Assembly: GCA_004352715.1 (NCBI GenBank)
Contig: SCFE01000002.1
Coordinates: 3,170,570-3,192,195 of the forward strand
Direction: 5' to 3'
From: Hofstenia miamia
Taxonomy: Eukaryota > Xenacoelomorpha > Acoela
Length of the DNA stretch: 21,626 bases
Of this stretch, positions 1 to 8,624 are shown in pieces; position 1 is the stretch's first letter, and every line of letters begins with the position of its first letter. Under the pieces are notes generated by a model. That model was not told the DNA's origin. It saw only the letters and a program-made list of their open reading frames with translations, and did not search any database. Position numbers and translations under genes: made by a program.

Positions 1-20
1 TATATATATATATATATATT
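1..20. repeat. (TA)n microsatellite
   Basis: Pure TA dinucleotide run cut by the window edge. It directly abuts the left terminal inverted repeat of the transposon at 19-3224, so it may be the insertion target or the expanded target duplication. Confidence 0.95.
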
Positions 21-142
21 AAGATGGTCGAAAAAAATTAAAGTTTGAAAAGCTAACCTCTCACCCCCAGATCTTGTGACCGATGACATAATAATCATTG
101 CATACCAAATTTCATGGCGATTACACTTTTTCTTCTGGTGCC
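19..142 (+). repeat. Left terminal inverted repeat
   Basis: Aligns with gaps to the reverse complement of 3089-3224. Shared blocks in order are the outer TTARGRTGGTC, an AAAAAATTAA block, the best-kept core CTCTCACCCCC (TTCTCACCCCC in the partner), a TTGT-GCC block, GCATAC-AAATTT, and TTTTTCTTCTGGTGCC (TTTTTTCTGGTGGCC in the partner). The length and order of matches make chance unlikely although identity is modest. Confidence 0.72.
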
Positions 143-461
143 TCATCGCTCTTAAAGATCATTGAATTTTCTAAATTGCCTTTTTTATAGTACTTATTTT
201 ATACTACTACTATTTTATATGTGGGTTATATATTATTTAAATAATGCAGCATATTTATTGTAAATGTTGAAAAACTAAATAATTATATTGCATTATTAAG
301 TAATTTTACGTGAAAATAGTTTCAAGTGTTACATGTATTTCCACAAGTTGCTACTCTCCCAAATTTGATTTTTATACTCTAAGATTTCAACTATCAAAAT
401 CATCTCTTAAATTGTAGCAAATATGTGGTCCATTAAGCTTGCCAAAAGGAACAAGAGTCAC

Positions 462-2493
462 TTAATTGTTTTGGACAACTGTCGATTTTCGAGCATCTGG
501 CAATTGATGACGATGTGATTCGATAGCATGGAAGAGGTGCTGACGTTTGTCTTCTTCCTTTTTATCAGAATCGGAATGTATTCCTGCCTCAAAGATTCAC
601 CTCACTTTGAGGGATTTAACTTCATCCATCGCTTGCAGGTAATTCTCTCTCATTCCAAGTTGCTGAATCTACTTCAAGAAATCCAGTGGACGAATAAATA
701 TATGCAAAAACGTCGAGTGTTAGCTGTTACGAAAGTCGAGATGTCTCTAGACGAAATGCTGCCAATGTCAAGGCGCAATCTTTTTGCAGGTTGAAGACTT
801 CCATCTTTCTGAAGAGCCAAACCTACAAACTCTTCTGCTAGATACCAGAGATGACGACTAAATGAATTCACAGCTGCCTGGGAGATAGCATTATCATGAT
901 AAGCAGAAAGATCTTTCAAGAATTTCAGATCATTTGCTGGAGCAGATGCTGGGTTTGATGAAGTATACCAGTATTTGATGTATAATGAAACAACGAAGGT
1001 CACAAACCGTTCTATTCCTCCTAATTCATTGGGTGTCAGCTGAAACTGGTTTCGAAAAAGATACATCTTCATTGCATATATTATTTTTGCCATCCATCTA
1101 GCACGATGACAGGCACCAGGGCCCAGAAAATGTACTCCGCGTGGAGGTTCTTTATGCAAGACGAGCAATGTCAGCTCCAACATTTCTCGATAGTCATCTC
1201 TTGGTTGTTTTTGCATCAATTGCTTCCTGCCAAATTCAGTGACCTCATCAGCCTGCAATGGAAGACTACTAATGGATTGAAAATTTTTAATATCTATTGT
1301 AGACCATTTCCGCTTGAATCGCTTGAAAATTTGTATATCTGGACCACTTGATACTATTCCATTGTACACATTGAAAACTTTGTAAATGACAATTTCTGAA
1401 ATATGCTTTCTCTCTATTCAATTTTCCTTGAAGAAGCGTACATGCACCTGATTGAATTCCTGTATTGCTGGCGCTAGTATCAAATGACATGCTGGTTACC
1501 CGATCAATCAGATTCGAATTGCTCAATACTTTGGCAATTTCTTCAACCACTACTGCTCCACTTCCTGAGTCAATTTTTGGTACACACAAAAGCTTTTCCA
1601 CGCCAAATCCCGAAACTAAGATAAGCAGACGTTCCCACTTTTCTTGACCCGGCTCATCGCTCACAAGTTTTCCACCCCAATGAACAGTAAGTGGAGCTGT
1701 TGGGGCAATGGAATCACGTACAAATAAGAACTCTTCACTTTGCTTCTCGTCGTCTACGTTTAGCAGCCAAAATATGTCTTTGTGCGATCAAGGGCAAAAG
1801 ACAGATTAGAGGTGATGACATCTCTTGATGTGTGACGTGAATGTTTAGGAGTTGGTTTAGATATACATGTTTTCTCATTTTCATGAGAGCTTTCGGCACT
1901 ATCAATCTCGCTAGTATCATTGTCTACGGTAGTTGATGCAACATCTGTAGCTTTTCTCTTCTCTTTTTTTCTTTTAGTTTGCAGCCTCCTGACGCTTTGC
2001 TCTTTTCATCTCTAATTTGGATAATTTTCGATCGACACCAAGCATCATTCCACTTCATCCAGGCGTCCTTTGGGCAATCAGAAAGGCTTTGTCATCCTCA
2101 TTTTTTATCATGACTAATAAATCTTGATGCGCTATATCAAAACGAGTCTGCCAATTATTGGCAAAATCAGGTTTTCGATTCGTTTCTACAATGCTTGTTC
2201 TCGCTTTTCTCTTGCCTAGATTTCTCCACTTTTGATACAAATTTTCCAATTTCTGAATTTTGTGTTGTGGCTGGCTAACAGGAATTCTAGCACGATTCCA
2301 GAATATTAGTTTCTTTGTCCACCACTTTCGCTGCTTCATGTAGAGTACAACCTTCCAACCGCAAAAGATAAAGTCTTCGTAAGACTTCACCAGAAGAGGG
2401 CAATTTTCCACCAGTAAGTTCTTTGAGTGGTTCACCAATGATACAGATATCGGTATCGCTCCTTGTTTGAATTGCATGGGAACTGGACGCCAT
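462..2493 (-). pseudogene. Transposase-like protein of an uncharacterised invertebrate multicopy family, broken by frameshifts
   Basis: Read on the minus strand from ATG (2491-2493, MASSSHAIQ) to TAA (462-464), giving about 680 residues if the breaks are ignored. Order of recognisable parts: a KLPSSGEVLRRLYLLR segment (about 2345-2420); WNRARIPV with a helical YQKWRNLGK stretch; FDIAHQDLLVMIKNEDDKAFL (about 2078-2150); a basic lysine/arginine segment (1900-2030); HWGGK and LVSGFGVEKLLCVPKI (1590-1682); FDTSASNTG..SGAC (about 1455-1487); SSGPDIQIFKRFKRKW (about 1310-1360); GPGACHRARWMAKIIYAMK and HLWYLAEE (830-1120); and a C-terminal EEDKRQHLF..HRHQLPD segment (about 490-565). From memory these motifs recur together in unnamed proteins found in many copies in invertebrate genomes, which is recall and not a search. 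The reading frame shifts near 2305, between 1900 and 2060, again before 1690, near 1370 and near 680, so this copy is dead. The Asp expected in HWDGK is Gly (codon 1674-1676). It lies between terminal inverted repeats, which supports a transposase role. Confidence 0.8.
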
Positions 2494-3088
2494 CACCTGA
2501 AAATAAAACAAAAAAATTAGTTTCTATTGTATATCTAGGGCTATTTTAGGCTTCTAAATACAAGAAATTGTGAATGACATTGTTAAAAGCTGTCAATTAG
2601 TTGAAATTTATAAATTTATAAAGCATTTTAATATTGGTAAATATCAACAAGAAAGTAAATGAAATTTTAAAAGCTTATCGTGATAAGGAAAATAAGGAAA
2701 AGTTGGGGAAGTTTATATGGGTTTCCTTAATTTTTGAAAGTGCTACAAAATAGTGTACAACATGAGGCCATAACCATAATAACGAATGATTTTTGCAAAA
2801 ATGTTGCATTAATTAATTCCAAATGTTATGTAATAAGTGTATTTTCAATCGATTACATTTATCGCTCTAAAAACGCTAAAAATTGATGAAATCTTAAAAT
2901 TATAAATATTTTTGTCGTAGAACTATTCGGCGCGCATCCAATGATATATAGACAAAGTCAATAGCAAATATTGATCATATGAGTAAATTTTAGTAAGATA
3001 AAACAAGGAGCTAGGTATATTTTTAATTTTTAAGTGATAAGTAAAATTGACATATTTTAGTATTTTTTGACCAAACTCAATGCAATTG
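2494..3088. other. AT-rich 5' flank of the transposon gene
   Basis: No coding signal on either strand. On the minus strand a TTTATTTTCAG tract lies just before the ATG and could be a splice acceptor, so a small 5' exon may sit here, but I cannot point to one. Confidence 0.4.
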
Positions 3089-3223
3089 GGCCACCAGAAA
3101 AAATTGTCACAGACTGGCGAAAATTTGTATGCTGGGTTTCTATACTAATGGCAACAAAATGCGGGGGTGAGAAGTCAACATCTGCACACTTAATTTTTTG
3201 CTGTACATTTGTGGACCACCCTA

Positions 3224-3224
<1 letters not shown>
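3089..3224 (-). repeat. Right terminal inverted repeat
   Basis: Partner of 19-142 in opposite orientation. It carries a GGTCCACAAATGTACAGC segment near the outer end that is shortened in the left copy. The outermost bases, read inward on the minus strand, are TTAGGGTGGTCC. It directly adjoins the TA run starting at 3227. Confidence 0.72.

Positions 3225-3226
<2 letters not shown>

Positions 3227-3257
<31 letters not shown>
3227..3257. repeat. (TA)n microsatellite
   Basis: TA run adjoining the right TIR of the transposon. Together with the run at 1-20 it suggests insertion into a TA tract. Confidence 0.95.
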
Positions 3258-3261
<4 letters not shown>

Positions 3262-3279
3262 TTAATTTGAAATTTTGTT

Positions 3280-3504
3280 ACTTGGTTTGTTGGCTCCTTA
3301 GAATATTTAGCAAATCCAGTGCTTACTTTTCCAACACTGTTCTTACCACAAATGACAATAACGTTGTTTAGAAATAGTAGTGAGTAGGAACTTCAGAAAT
3401 ATATATTGTTCCGACAGTATGGGCAATTGCCAAAAGATTTTCAAATACTTTTCTTCAGACAATGAAAGCGGTTTACCAATGAATTGCTGGACAAAGAAGC
3501 CCTT
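3280..3504 (-). pseudogene. Unrecognised coding-like relic, tryptophan-rich
   Basis: On the minus strand one frame stays open for about 54 codons (3346-3507) with non-random composition (PLSLSEEKYLKIFWQLPIL, then KQRYCHLW). It continues through three TAA codons as EQCWKSKHWIC and GANKPSN. The aromatic-rich pattern looks more like an old coding relic than AT noise. I do not recognise the family. It lies outside the right TIR of the neighbouring transposon, so it is probably unrelated to it. Confidence 0.25.
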
Positions 3505-4502
3505 TCATTCGACTTCAGACAGAAGATATCAATAGCCACGTTGACTATGATCTCTATTCATAGATATTTTTGCAGATTAGATCAAGCAAGGCTAATTTAG
3601 ATTTTATGAATATATAGATATCGTTGGTTTTGCTGCTCACAAGAATCAACCATATCCAATTATAGTATTGTATAATTGCGTATGAAAAGATGCTTTACGC
3701 TGTAATTGCAACGAACAAGGTTTTGCAAAATTACGATTTGTTGAAGTTAGTAATGTCGTTATTTTTTGCTTGCGATTTCAAAGTGCCAATTTTATATCTT
3801 TTTTTTTTAGTTTTAGGTCCATAAATATGTTTTTAAAAATGTCGAAATATGTCACTAAATATGTCATTTAATAATTAGTAATCAGAAATTAATAAAGTCG
3901 ATTAGTTTGCATTCGACATAACTATCATATAAACTTTTTTACTTACAGCTTGGTTGTTGTTGTGGAACAAAGATAATATTGAGTTGTGCACTCACAATAG
4001 AGGCATGTTTAAAATGTGAAATGTTTGTCAATCATAGAGGAGTTGAATTTGTCTTCAATCTACGCCCATACAAAGAATATCAGATATTTCGAATTACTTC
4101 CTAGTCTGTATTACGGTTTAGAACTTATAAATTTTTTAATCATATGGAGATTTTAAAGAAGTAATAAAGGTGTCGTCAATTTCTCCTGATTTGGCAAGTT
4201 CCATTCGTCATTGTAACAGCAATTATATATGTAACGGAAAAGAATTGAATTATTATATAAAGCAAATCAATAGATAACTCCTGCTGGATAACAAAATTCT
4301 TCAAATTTTCAATGGCTTCTATTTCTAAGGAATATAGATGATATTAATAAATTATAGTGTCAAATATAATAAAATGTCCATATTATAAATAATGTTTTTA
4401 ACTGTAAAATATGCTTAAACATATGTCTTTGTTTTAACATGTTACTCGCATCCCTGGTTATTAATTTAGCCAACAATTGTCGCTTAATAAATGTTGTTTT
4501 AG
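3505..4502. other. AT-rich intron sequence
   Basis: Nothing identifiable apart from short direct repeats of AAATATGTCA type near 3835-3870. It ends in the TTGTTTTAG acceptor of the LETM1 exon. Confidence 0.5.
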
Positions 4503-4759
4503 GCTTGATAAGAAGAAAAGGACTCTGGTTTCAATTTCTGAAGTAAAAGAAGCTCTTTCACAATTCCGCTCAGTCCCTGATAAAGAATTACACGAAAAGC
4601 TAGCAGTCATTTTGGATGACGATAAGGATGGTTTAATTGATGCAGAAAAGGTTATCGACGCAGTTGAGCTTTTAGCCAAGAATAATGTTGCACTTACTCC
4701 CAAACAGTTTGAAGAAGTCATACGTGTCATTTCCAAAGAAGAAGAAATTAAAGAATCAC
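4503..4759 (+). CDS. LETM1: LETM1 exon encoding the C-terminal EF-hand region (partial gene)
   Basis: LETM1 is an inner mitochondrial membrane protein involved in K+/H+ or Ca2+/H+ exchange and mitoribosome contact; this exon encodes part of the matrix-side C-terminus. A TTGTTTTAG acceptor ends at 4502 and a GTATGT donor starts at 4760. The exon is 257 bp: one base closes a codon, 85 full codons follow, and one base (C) opens the next codon. The start LVSISEVKEALSQFRSVPD and the segment LDDDKDGLIDAEKV correspond to the region of human LETM1 that I recall as VISVTELINAMKQIKHIPE and LDENKDGKVNIDD. The EF-hand loop is exon residues 38-49: Asp at 1, 3 and 5, Gly at 6, Ile at 8, but Lys at 12 where Glu or Asp is usual. 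The exon ends in an acidic/lysine helix (ISKEEEIKES). No upstream LETM1 exon is recognisable in the 4.5 kb before it. Confidence 0.9.
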
Positions 4760-5616
4760 GTATGTTTATTTAAATGTATCACTGCTCTCACAGCTGTTTA
4801 AGTTTTCAAATTTTTTTATTGACAGTTGTCTGTTTTGAAATATTTTAAAAATTGATTTTTAATTGTTTGTTCTGAATTCTTTGGGATGCACTAATTGAGG
4901 TAATTAAATTCCCACTACAAACGAGTTTGTCAAATCATCTGTATTTAAATAACAAGTGTTTGGCTGCAGCCTTTAAAGTGCTTAAGCATTTTTCACTAGG
5001 TTGTGGCAGAGTGATTAATATGGAGAACATTTAAAATATGTTTTTCTCAGTCAAATTCATCAACTCTACAAGATAATAATCTTCTTTCATGGAATTTTGT
5101 AACAAACTTTTTAAATACATCTCGTTTGCTATCATTGATAGCCAGGTCGTATATATAAATGTGTGTTTTATAAACATTGTTTCGTTATTTACCCCTTAAT
5201 TTAGACACCTGATGCTAATCTCTGAATGCTATCAAATCTCAAAGACTATATCTACCAGTGGAAAATTTTGTATTTATTTTTATGGGTTTTTATAATTGAA
5301 ATAAATTTAGGTGATTACTGTCAAATTGAATGATAATAAATATTTTGAATGTAAACTTCAAATTAATAAAATATATTTAACTTAGGATTCATTATATGTT
5401 TAACTTTTCCTTAACTTTATTATAATGCAATGTTACAAAATAAGTTCTTTTTGTGTTCTTTATATCAACAAACTAATTTTAGAATGAATTATGCATCTGA
5501 AGTTAACTCATTAAATTATTTATGCTTAAGCAAGCAGTATTTTTTTATGCTTTTAGGTTATGCCTAAATAAATATATTGACAAATTAGCTAAATACCTCT
5601 TGTCACATTAAATAAT
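4760..5616. other. Start of the LETM1 downstream intron, no feature seen
   Basis: Begins with the GTATGT donor. It is AT-rich with stops in all frames and no recognisable repeat or RNA gene. Confidence 0.5.
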
Positions 5617-5680
5617 GATATCAGATACCCGATTAAATCTGGGTTCTGGATCAAATTGGCGAGTCGTAGGGTTCGAGTAT
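5617..5680. repeat. Dispersed repeat, copy A (GATATCAG..GGGTTCGAGTA)
   Basis: Begins GATATCAGATACC and ends GGGTTCGAGTAT. It aligns with gaps to 7710-7765, which begins GATATCAGGTACC and ends GGGTTTGAGTAC. It is GC-richer than its surroundings. Family unknown. Confidence 0.5.
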
Positions 5681-5969
5681 TGAGTGTGGTAAATGGCAAC
5701 AATGTTTAGATTGATTGATCTAAAAAGGTCTGTGTTCTTGGACAGTACTAATATGAAATTATCTGATGAATTAAATGCAATTTTGTTGAAACTACCAGAA
5801 GCAAAAATCCAATACGAATTCTAGGCAATTTTCCGATCATATATCAAAACAAGACAGCAAAAAGTTCATGGTATCATATGATGTTAAGAGTTTGTATAGT
5901 AATGTTCCTCTAGAAAAATCAATAGATGTCGCAATAAAATTATTGAAGAACAAAGATATTACAATATAT

Positions 5970-5981
5970 GATTTAGATTAT
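5970..5981 (+). repeat. Target-site duplication, copy 1 (GATTTAGATTAT)
   Basis: A 12 bp direct repeat identical to 6221-6232. Removing one copy and everything between restores the RT reading frame across the junction. Confidence 0.85.
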
Positions 5982-6198
5982 CCTTAATAAGAACATGCAG
6001 AGATATATTTTGACTTACAAAGTCATCGTCAGTTTTACAAATTATTCCCTCTAAATTTACTAGATTTTACAGTAATAATTATAATTTTTTAAATTTTAAA
6101 TAGTGGCAAATTTAATTTATAAATAGTCTTCTTTTGTGTTTAAACTTGGTTGCAAGGATTTTATAGTCGAAATATATCTCTGCATGTTCTTATTAAGG
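5982..6198. mobile_element. Nested 217 bp inverted-repeat element (MITE-like)
   Basis: Arms 5982-6014 and 6166-6198 are inverted copies of 33 bp with one mismatch, beginning CCTTAATAAGAACATGCAG. The inside is AT-rich and non-coding. The element interrupts the Penelope-like RT exactly between LDY and DTI. A 22 bp tail (6199-6220, ending in an A run plus C) separates its right arm from the second copy of the target duplication, which is unusual for a clean cut-and-paste insertion. Confidence 0.8.
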
Positions 6199-6220
6199 TT
6201 AATTAAGCTCCTAAAAAAAC

Positions 6221-6232
6221 GATTTAGATTAT
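6221..6232 (+). repeat. Target-site duplication, copy 2 (GATTTAGATTAT)
   Basis: Exact partner of 5970-5981, right after the 22 bp tail of the nested insertion. Confidence 0.85.
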
Positions 6233-7008
6233 GATACAATAAAAATTCTTTTATTGTTAGCAACGAAATATACACTAATGGAATTCAAAGGAGATTTTTT
6301 TCTACATAAAAATGAATTAGCAATGGGAAATTAATTAAGCCCAACTTTAGCTATCATTTATCTTTCTTCAATTGAAGAACAATATGTTGAAAACCATATA
6401 AAGTTCCATTTCTATCAAAGATGTGTTGATTACATATTTTCTTTAATTGACAATGAAGTAAACCCAGATGAAATGTTAACTACGCTCAATTCAATCAATA
6501 AAAACATCAAATTCACAGTGAAAAAAAGAAAATAGCCATTGTAATTTCTTAAATGTTAAAATAATGAGGGATTCAACATCATTTATAACTGGAATATACA
6601 AGAAACCATCAGATACCGGTCTATCCTTAATTTTAATTCAAATTGTCCAAGATTTTTGAAAATATCCTTAATTAAAGAATCAAATGAGAAAGATAGAATT
6701 CATTAAAGAAAATGTAAGATTGTTTACAAGATCAATAAACTTATTGCAAATCTTGGCCTTAAATCAAGGACTAGCATGTCCGACAAATCTATAATTTATA
6801 AGATTCAGGGAAGTTGTGGTGAGGATTATATCGGATATTGCGTTCGGAAACTAAGCAGAAAAAAAGAACGATGAAATTAATTCAACCATTTTAAAAACCT
6901 AAAAAATTGTAGGCTGATATGATGTAAAAATTTTAAAGAATACTGATGCAAAATATCTTAAATCACTGAATACATTCTAATTTGATCAAGTCTAAATACT
7001 AGGGATAT

Positions 7009-7090
7009 GCCGGTATCTGGAAAATCAGCAATTACACAACCGCATCCGAATATCCGGTAATATTTATCTTGTTTACCGGATAATATATTC
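7009..7090. repeat. CCGG-rich repeat fragment
   Basis: GC-richer block with GCCGGTATCTGG, TATCCGGTAAT and TTACCGGATAAT. The last two are near inverted copies of each other, as at a transposon end. It resembles the CCGG-rich block at 8625-8685 in motif only. Family unknown. Confidence 0.4.
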
Positions 7091-7647
7091 TGAGATAAAA
7101 CTTGATTTAAAAATTGAATTTTCGGAGAGAAAGTTATATTTTTCCATGATATGTAAGTCGTCTTACAACAAAATATGTTTTTCTAACATATCAGGACTTT
7201 GACTATTTAATATTTATTTTCATTGGTAAGAGGTCTATAATTAGGGCAAACAAAGTAATAAAAGTCATATTCTGTTGGGGTATTTTGTAGTCTGCTTAAA
7301 TATAAGTTGGCTATTAGACCTGGGGTGCAGTTAAATAGAAAGTTGTAAAGTCAAAAAAGTCATATTTTTGATTTTTGAAACATACCGTAATATTTGTGAC
7401 TGAACCATAATAATTGACAATGCTACTCGCTTAGTTTTATATATTTTAACTATCATGCAAAGTAAAGTAACTAAATAAAACTGAAGCGTTAACATTTTTT
7501 CATTCACTGAAAGTGAAAACAACTGATTAAAGTTATGCAAAGAATTGATAAATAGATAATATCCAAATTGAGTTTTGCTAGAAATGTAGTTACAATAGTT
7601 TGAAAATTGCCTTATGTAATATCAGCTCTTTGCATGTGTAATCTTCT

Positions 7648-7649
<2 letters not shown>
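7091..7649. other. AT-rich stretch with no feature
   Basis: No coding signal or repeat that I can support on either strand. Confidence 0.4.

Positions 7650-7701
<52 letters not shown>
7650..7701. repeat. (TA)n microsatellite
   Basis: Longest TA run in the window, immediately followed by the dispersed repeat copy at 7710. Confidence 0.95.
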
Positions 7702-7705
<4 letters not shown>

Positions 7706-7709
7706 GAGT

Positions 7710-7765
7710 GATATCAGGTACCTGATAAACCCAATCGGTTTTTGGGTCCTGTCGGGTTTGAGTAC
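7710..7765. repeat. Dispersed repeat, copy B
   Basis: Related to 5617-5680, with the same outer motifs and a shorter middle. It abuts the TA run on the left. Confidence 0.5.
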
Positions 7766-8128
7766 AAAAAATTTAGATTTATTATTTATAAAATATTGAT
7801 GTAATTCACATCTTGAACTGAGAAATATCCAAGACTTTAAGTAATATGATTTATGTATAATATTTATATAATTTATTTTTATATATTACATTGGCAGTTA
7901 TATTTTGACTTGCGCAAGTTCAATTACCATTTGCTTTCAATTCTATGGGGAGTTTATATTAGGAATCTATTGAATTCGTCAAATGATTTCATCATGATGA
8001 ACAAATGTAAACGCATTCATGCACTATTGAATTGCTTGACAAAGAGAATCACTGATGTGGATCATTAAAAAAACCGGACTAAATTGTAACAAACATTTGG
8101 AAATTGTTTACAAAACTCTTATGAATAG

Positions 8129-8259
8129 CCTAGAAATAGCTTAAAAGTTACTTAGAAAACGTTTAGAAGACGTCTAGAAGACGTTTAGAAGACGTTTAGA
8201 AGACGTCAAGGAAATTTTAGAAGTTGCTTAGAAATGTTTATAAAGCATTTAGTAGACTT
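8129..8259. repeat. 11 bp minisatellite
   Basis: Four nearly exact tandem copies of GTTTAGAAGAC (8161-8204; the second has GTC at its start) flanked by decayed copies in the same 11 bp register on both sides, giving about twelve units. Junctions create ACGT and AGACGTCT palindromes. The unit length is not a multiple of three, so it is not a coding repeat. Confidence 0.85.
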
Positions 8260-8553
8260 CTTATTTAAACATTCCTGATAATTTATTTTTATATTTCTAT
8301 CAATTCTGCTACAAGCAGACCAAACTGCATTATGCAGCATAAAAATTGCTGGCAGTCAAAGAAATAAACAATGACAAACATATTATCATTGCCATTTCAT
8401 TAGAACAGTCAAATTCATAATTTTATACCAATGAAATAATTGTAGTGGTATTTTGAAAAATGTACTGACATATATACTTCAACAATGCACTAATAATTTT
8501 GCGTATAATAAATTTAACTTGAACATTTTTATTCTAAATAAATTTAGAAAGAN
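8260..8553. other. AT-rich stretch; single ambiguous base at 8553
   Basis: Nothing identifiable. The only N in the window lies at 8553, directly before the next TA run, and probably marks a base-call or assembly problem there. Confidence 0.6.

Positions 8554-8584
<31 letters not shown>
8554..8584. repeat. (TA)n microsatellite
   Basis: TA run following an N. Confidence 0.95.
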
Positions 8585-8586
<2 letters not shown>

Positions 8587-8624
8587 GTACTTGCATAGAT
8601 TAAATATACAATGCCAATAGAATT

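Larger units (their letters stand above)
19..3224 (-). mobile_element. TIR DNA transposon of unassigned superfamily, degenerate
   Basis: A unit of about 3.2 kb bounded by two diverged inverted repeats (19-142 and 3089-3224) and flanked on both sides by (TA)n. Between them lies one long intronless coding region on the minus strand (462-2493), about 320 bp of 3' flank and about 600 bp of 5' flank with no further coding signal. Seen: inverted termini, single gene, TA-rich flanks. Inferred: a cut-and-paste transposon whose encoded protein is the transposase. The target duplication cannot be read because both flanks are TA repeats. I cannot place the element in a named superfamily from its termini (outermost bases TTARGRTGGTC reading inward). 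The alternative is a host-like gene captured between a pair of inverted copies of a short repeat, which I consider less likely. Confidence 0.72.
5692..6990 (+). mobile_element. Penelope-like retroelement relic (reverse transcriptase + GIY-YIG)
   Basis: Coding relic on the plus strand. Order: an uncertain N-terminal piece (5692-5820); the RT segment MVSYDVKSLYSNVPLEKSI (5869-5925); LDYDTIKILLLLATKYT; a LAMGN..LSPTLAIIYLSSIEE segment, then CVDYIFSL where the RT catalytic YVDD-type motif should be (about 6422); NINKNIKFTV; ITGIYKKPSDTGLS (about 6585-6628); and a GIY-YIG-like block IIYKIQGSCGEDYIGYCVRKL (about 6791-6852). The combination of this RT type with a C-terminal GIY-YIG nuclease is diagnostic for Penelope-like elements, which reverse transcribe at the target site. 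Breaks: a frame change near 5820, in-frame stops after LAMGN and near 6536, a frameshift near 6545, and a nested insertion at 5982-6220. The catalytic motif has lost its tyrosine and second aspartate. Both ends are undefined. Confidence 0.85.

Noticed and set aside
528-794. 88-codon plus-strand open frame
   Set aside because: Antisense to the minus-strand transposase-like relic and with no protein-like motif of its own.
1106-1351. 81-codon plus-strand open frame
   Set aside because: Shadow of the well-supported minus-strand frame over the same bases.
4461-4736. 91-codon minus-strand open frame opposite the LETM1 exon
   Set aside because: Antisense shadow; the plus strand has splice sites in the right places and clear LETM1 similarity.
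5763-5794. CTGATGA followed by GAAAC, resembling a hammerhead ribozyme core as found with Penelope-like elements
   Set aside because: The sequence between them cannot form stem II and the region reads as coding sequence of the element, so the match is chance.
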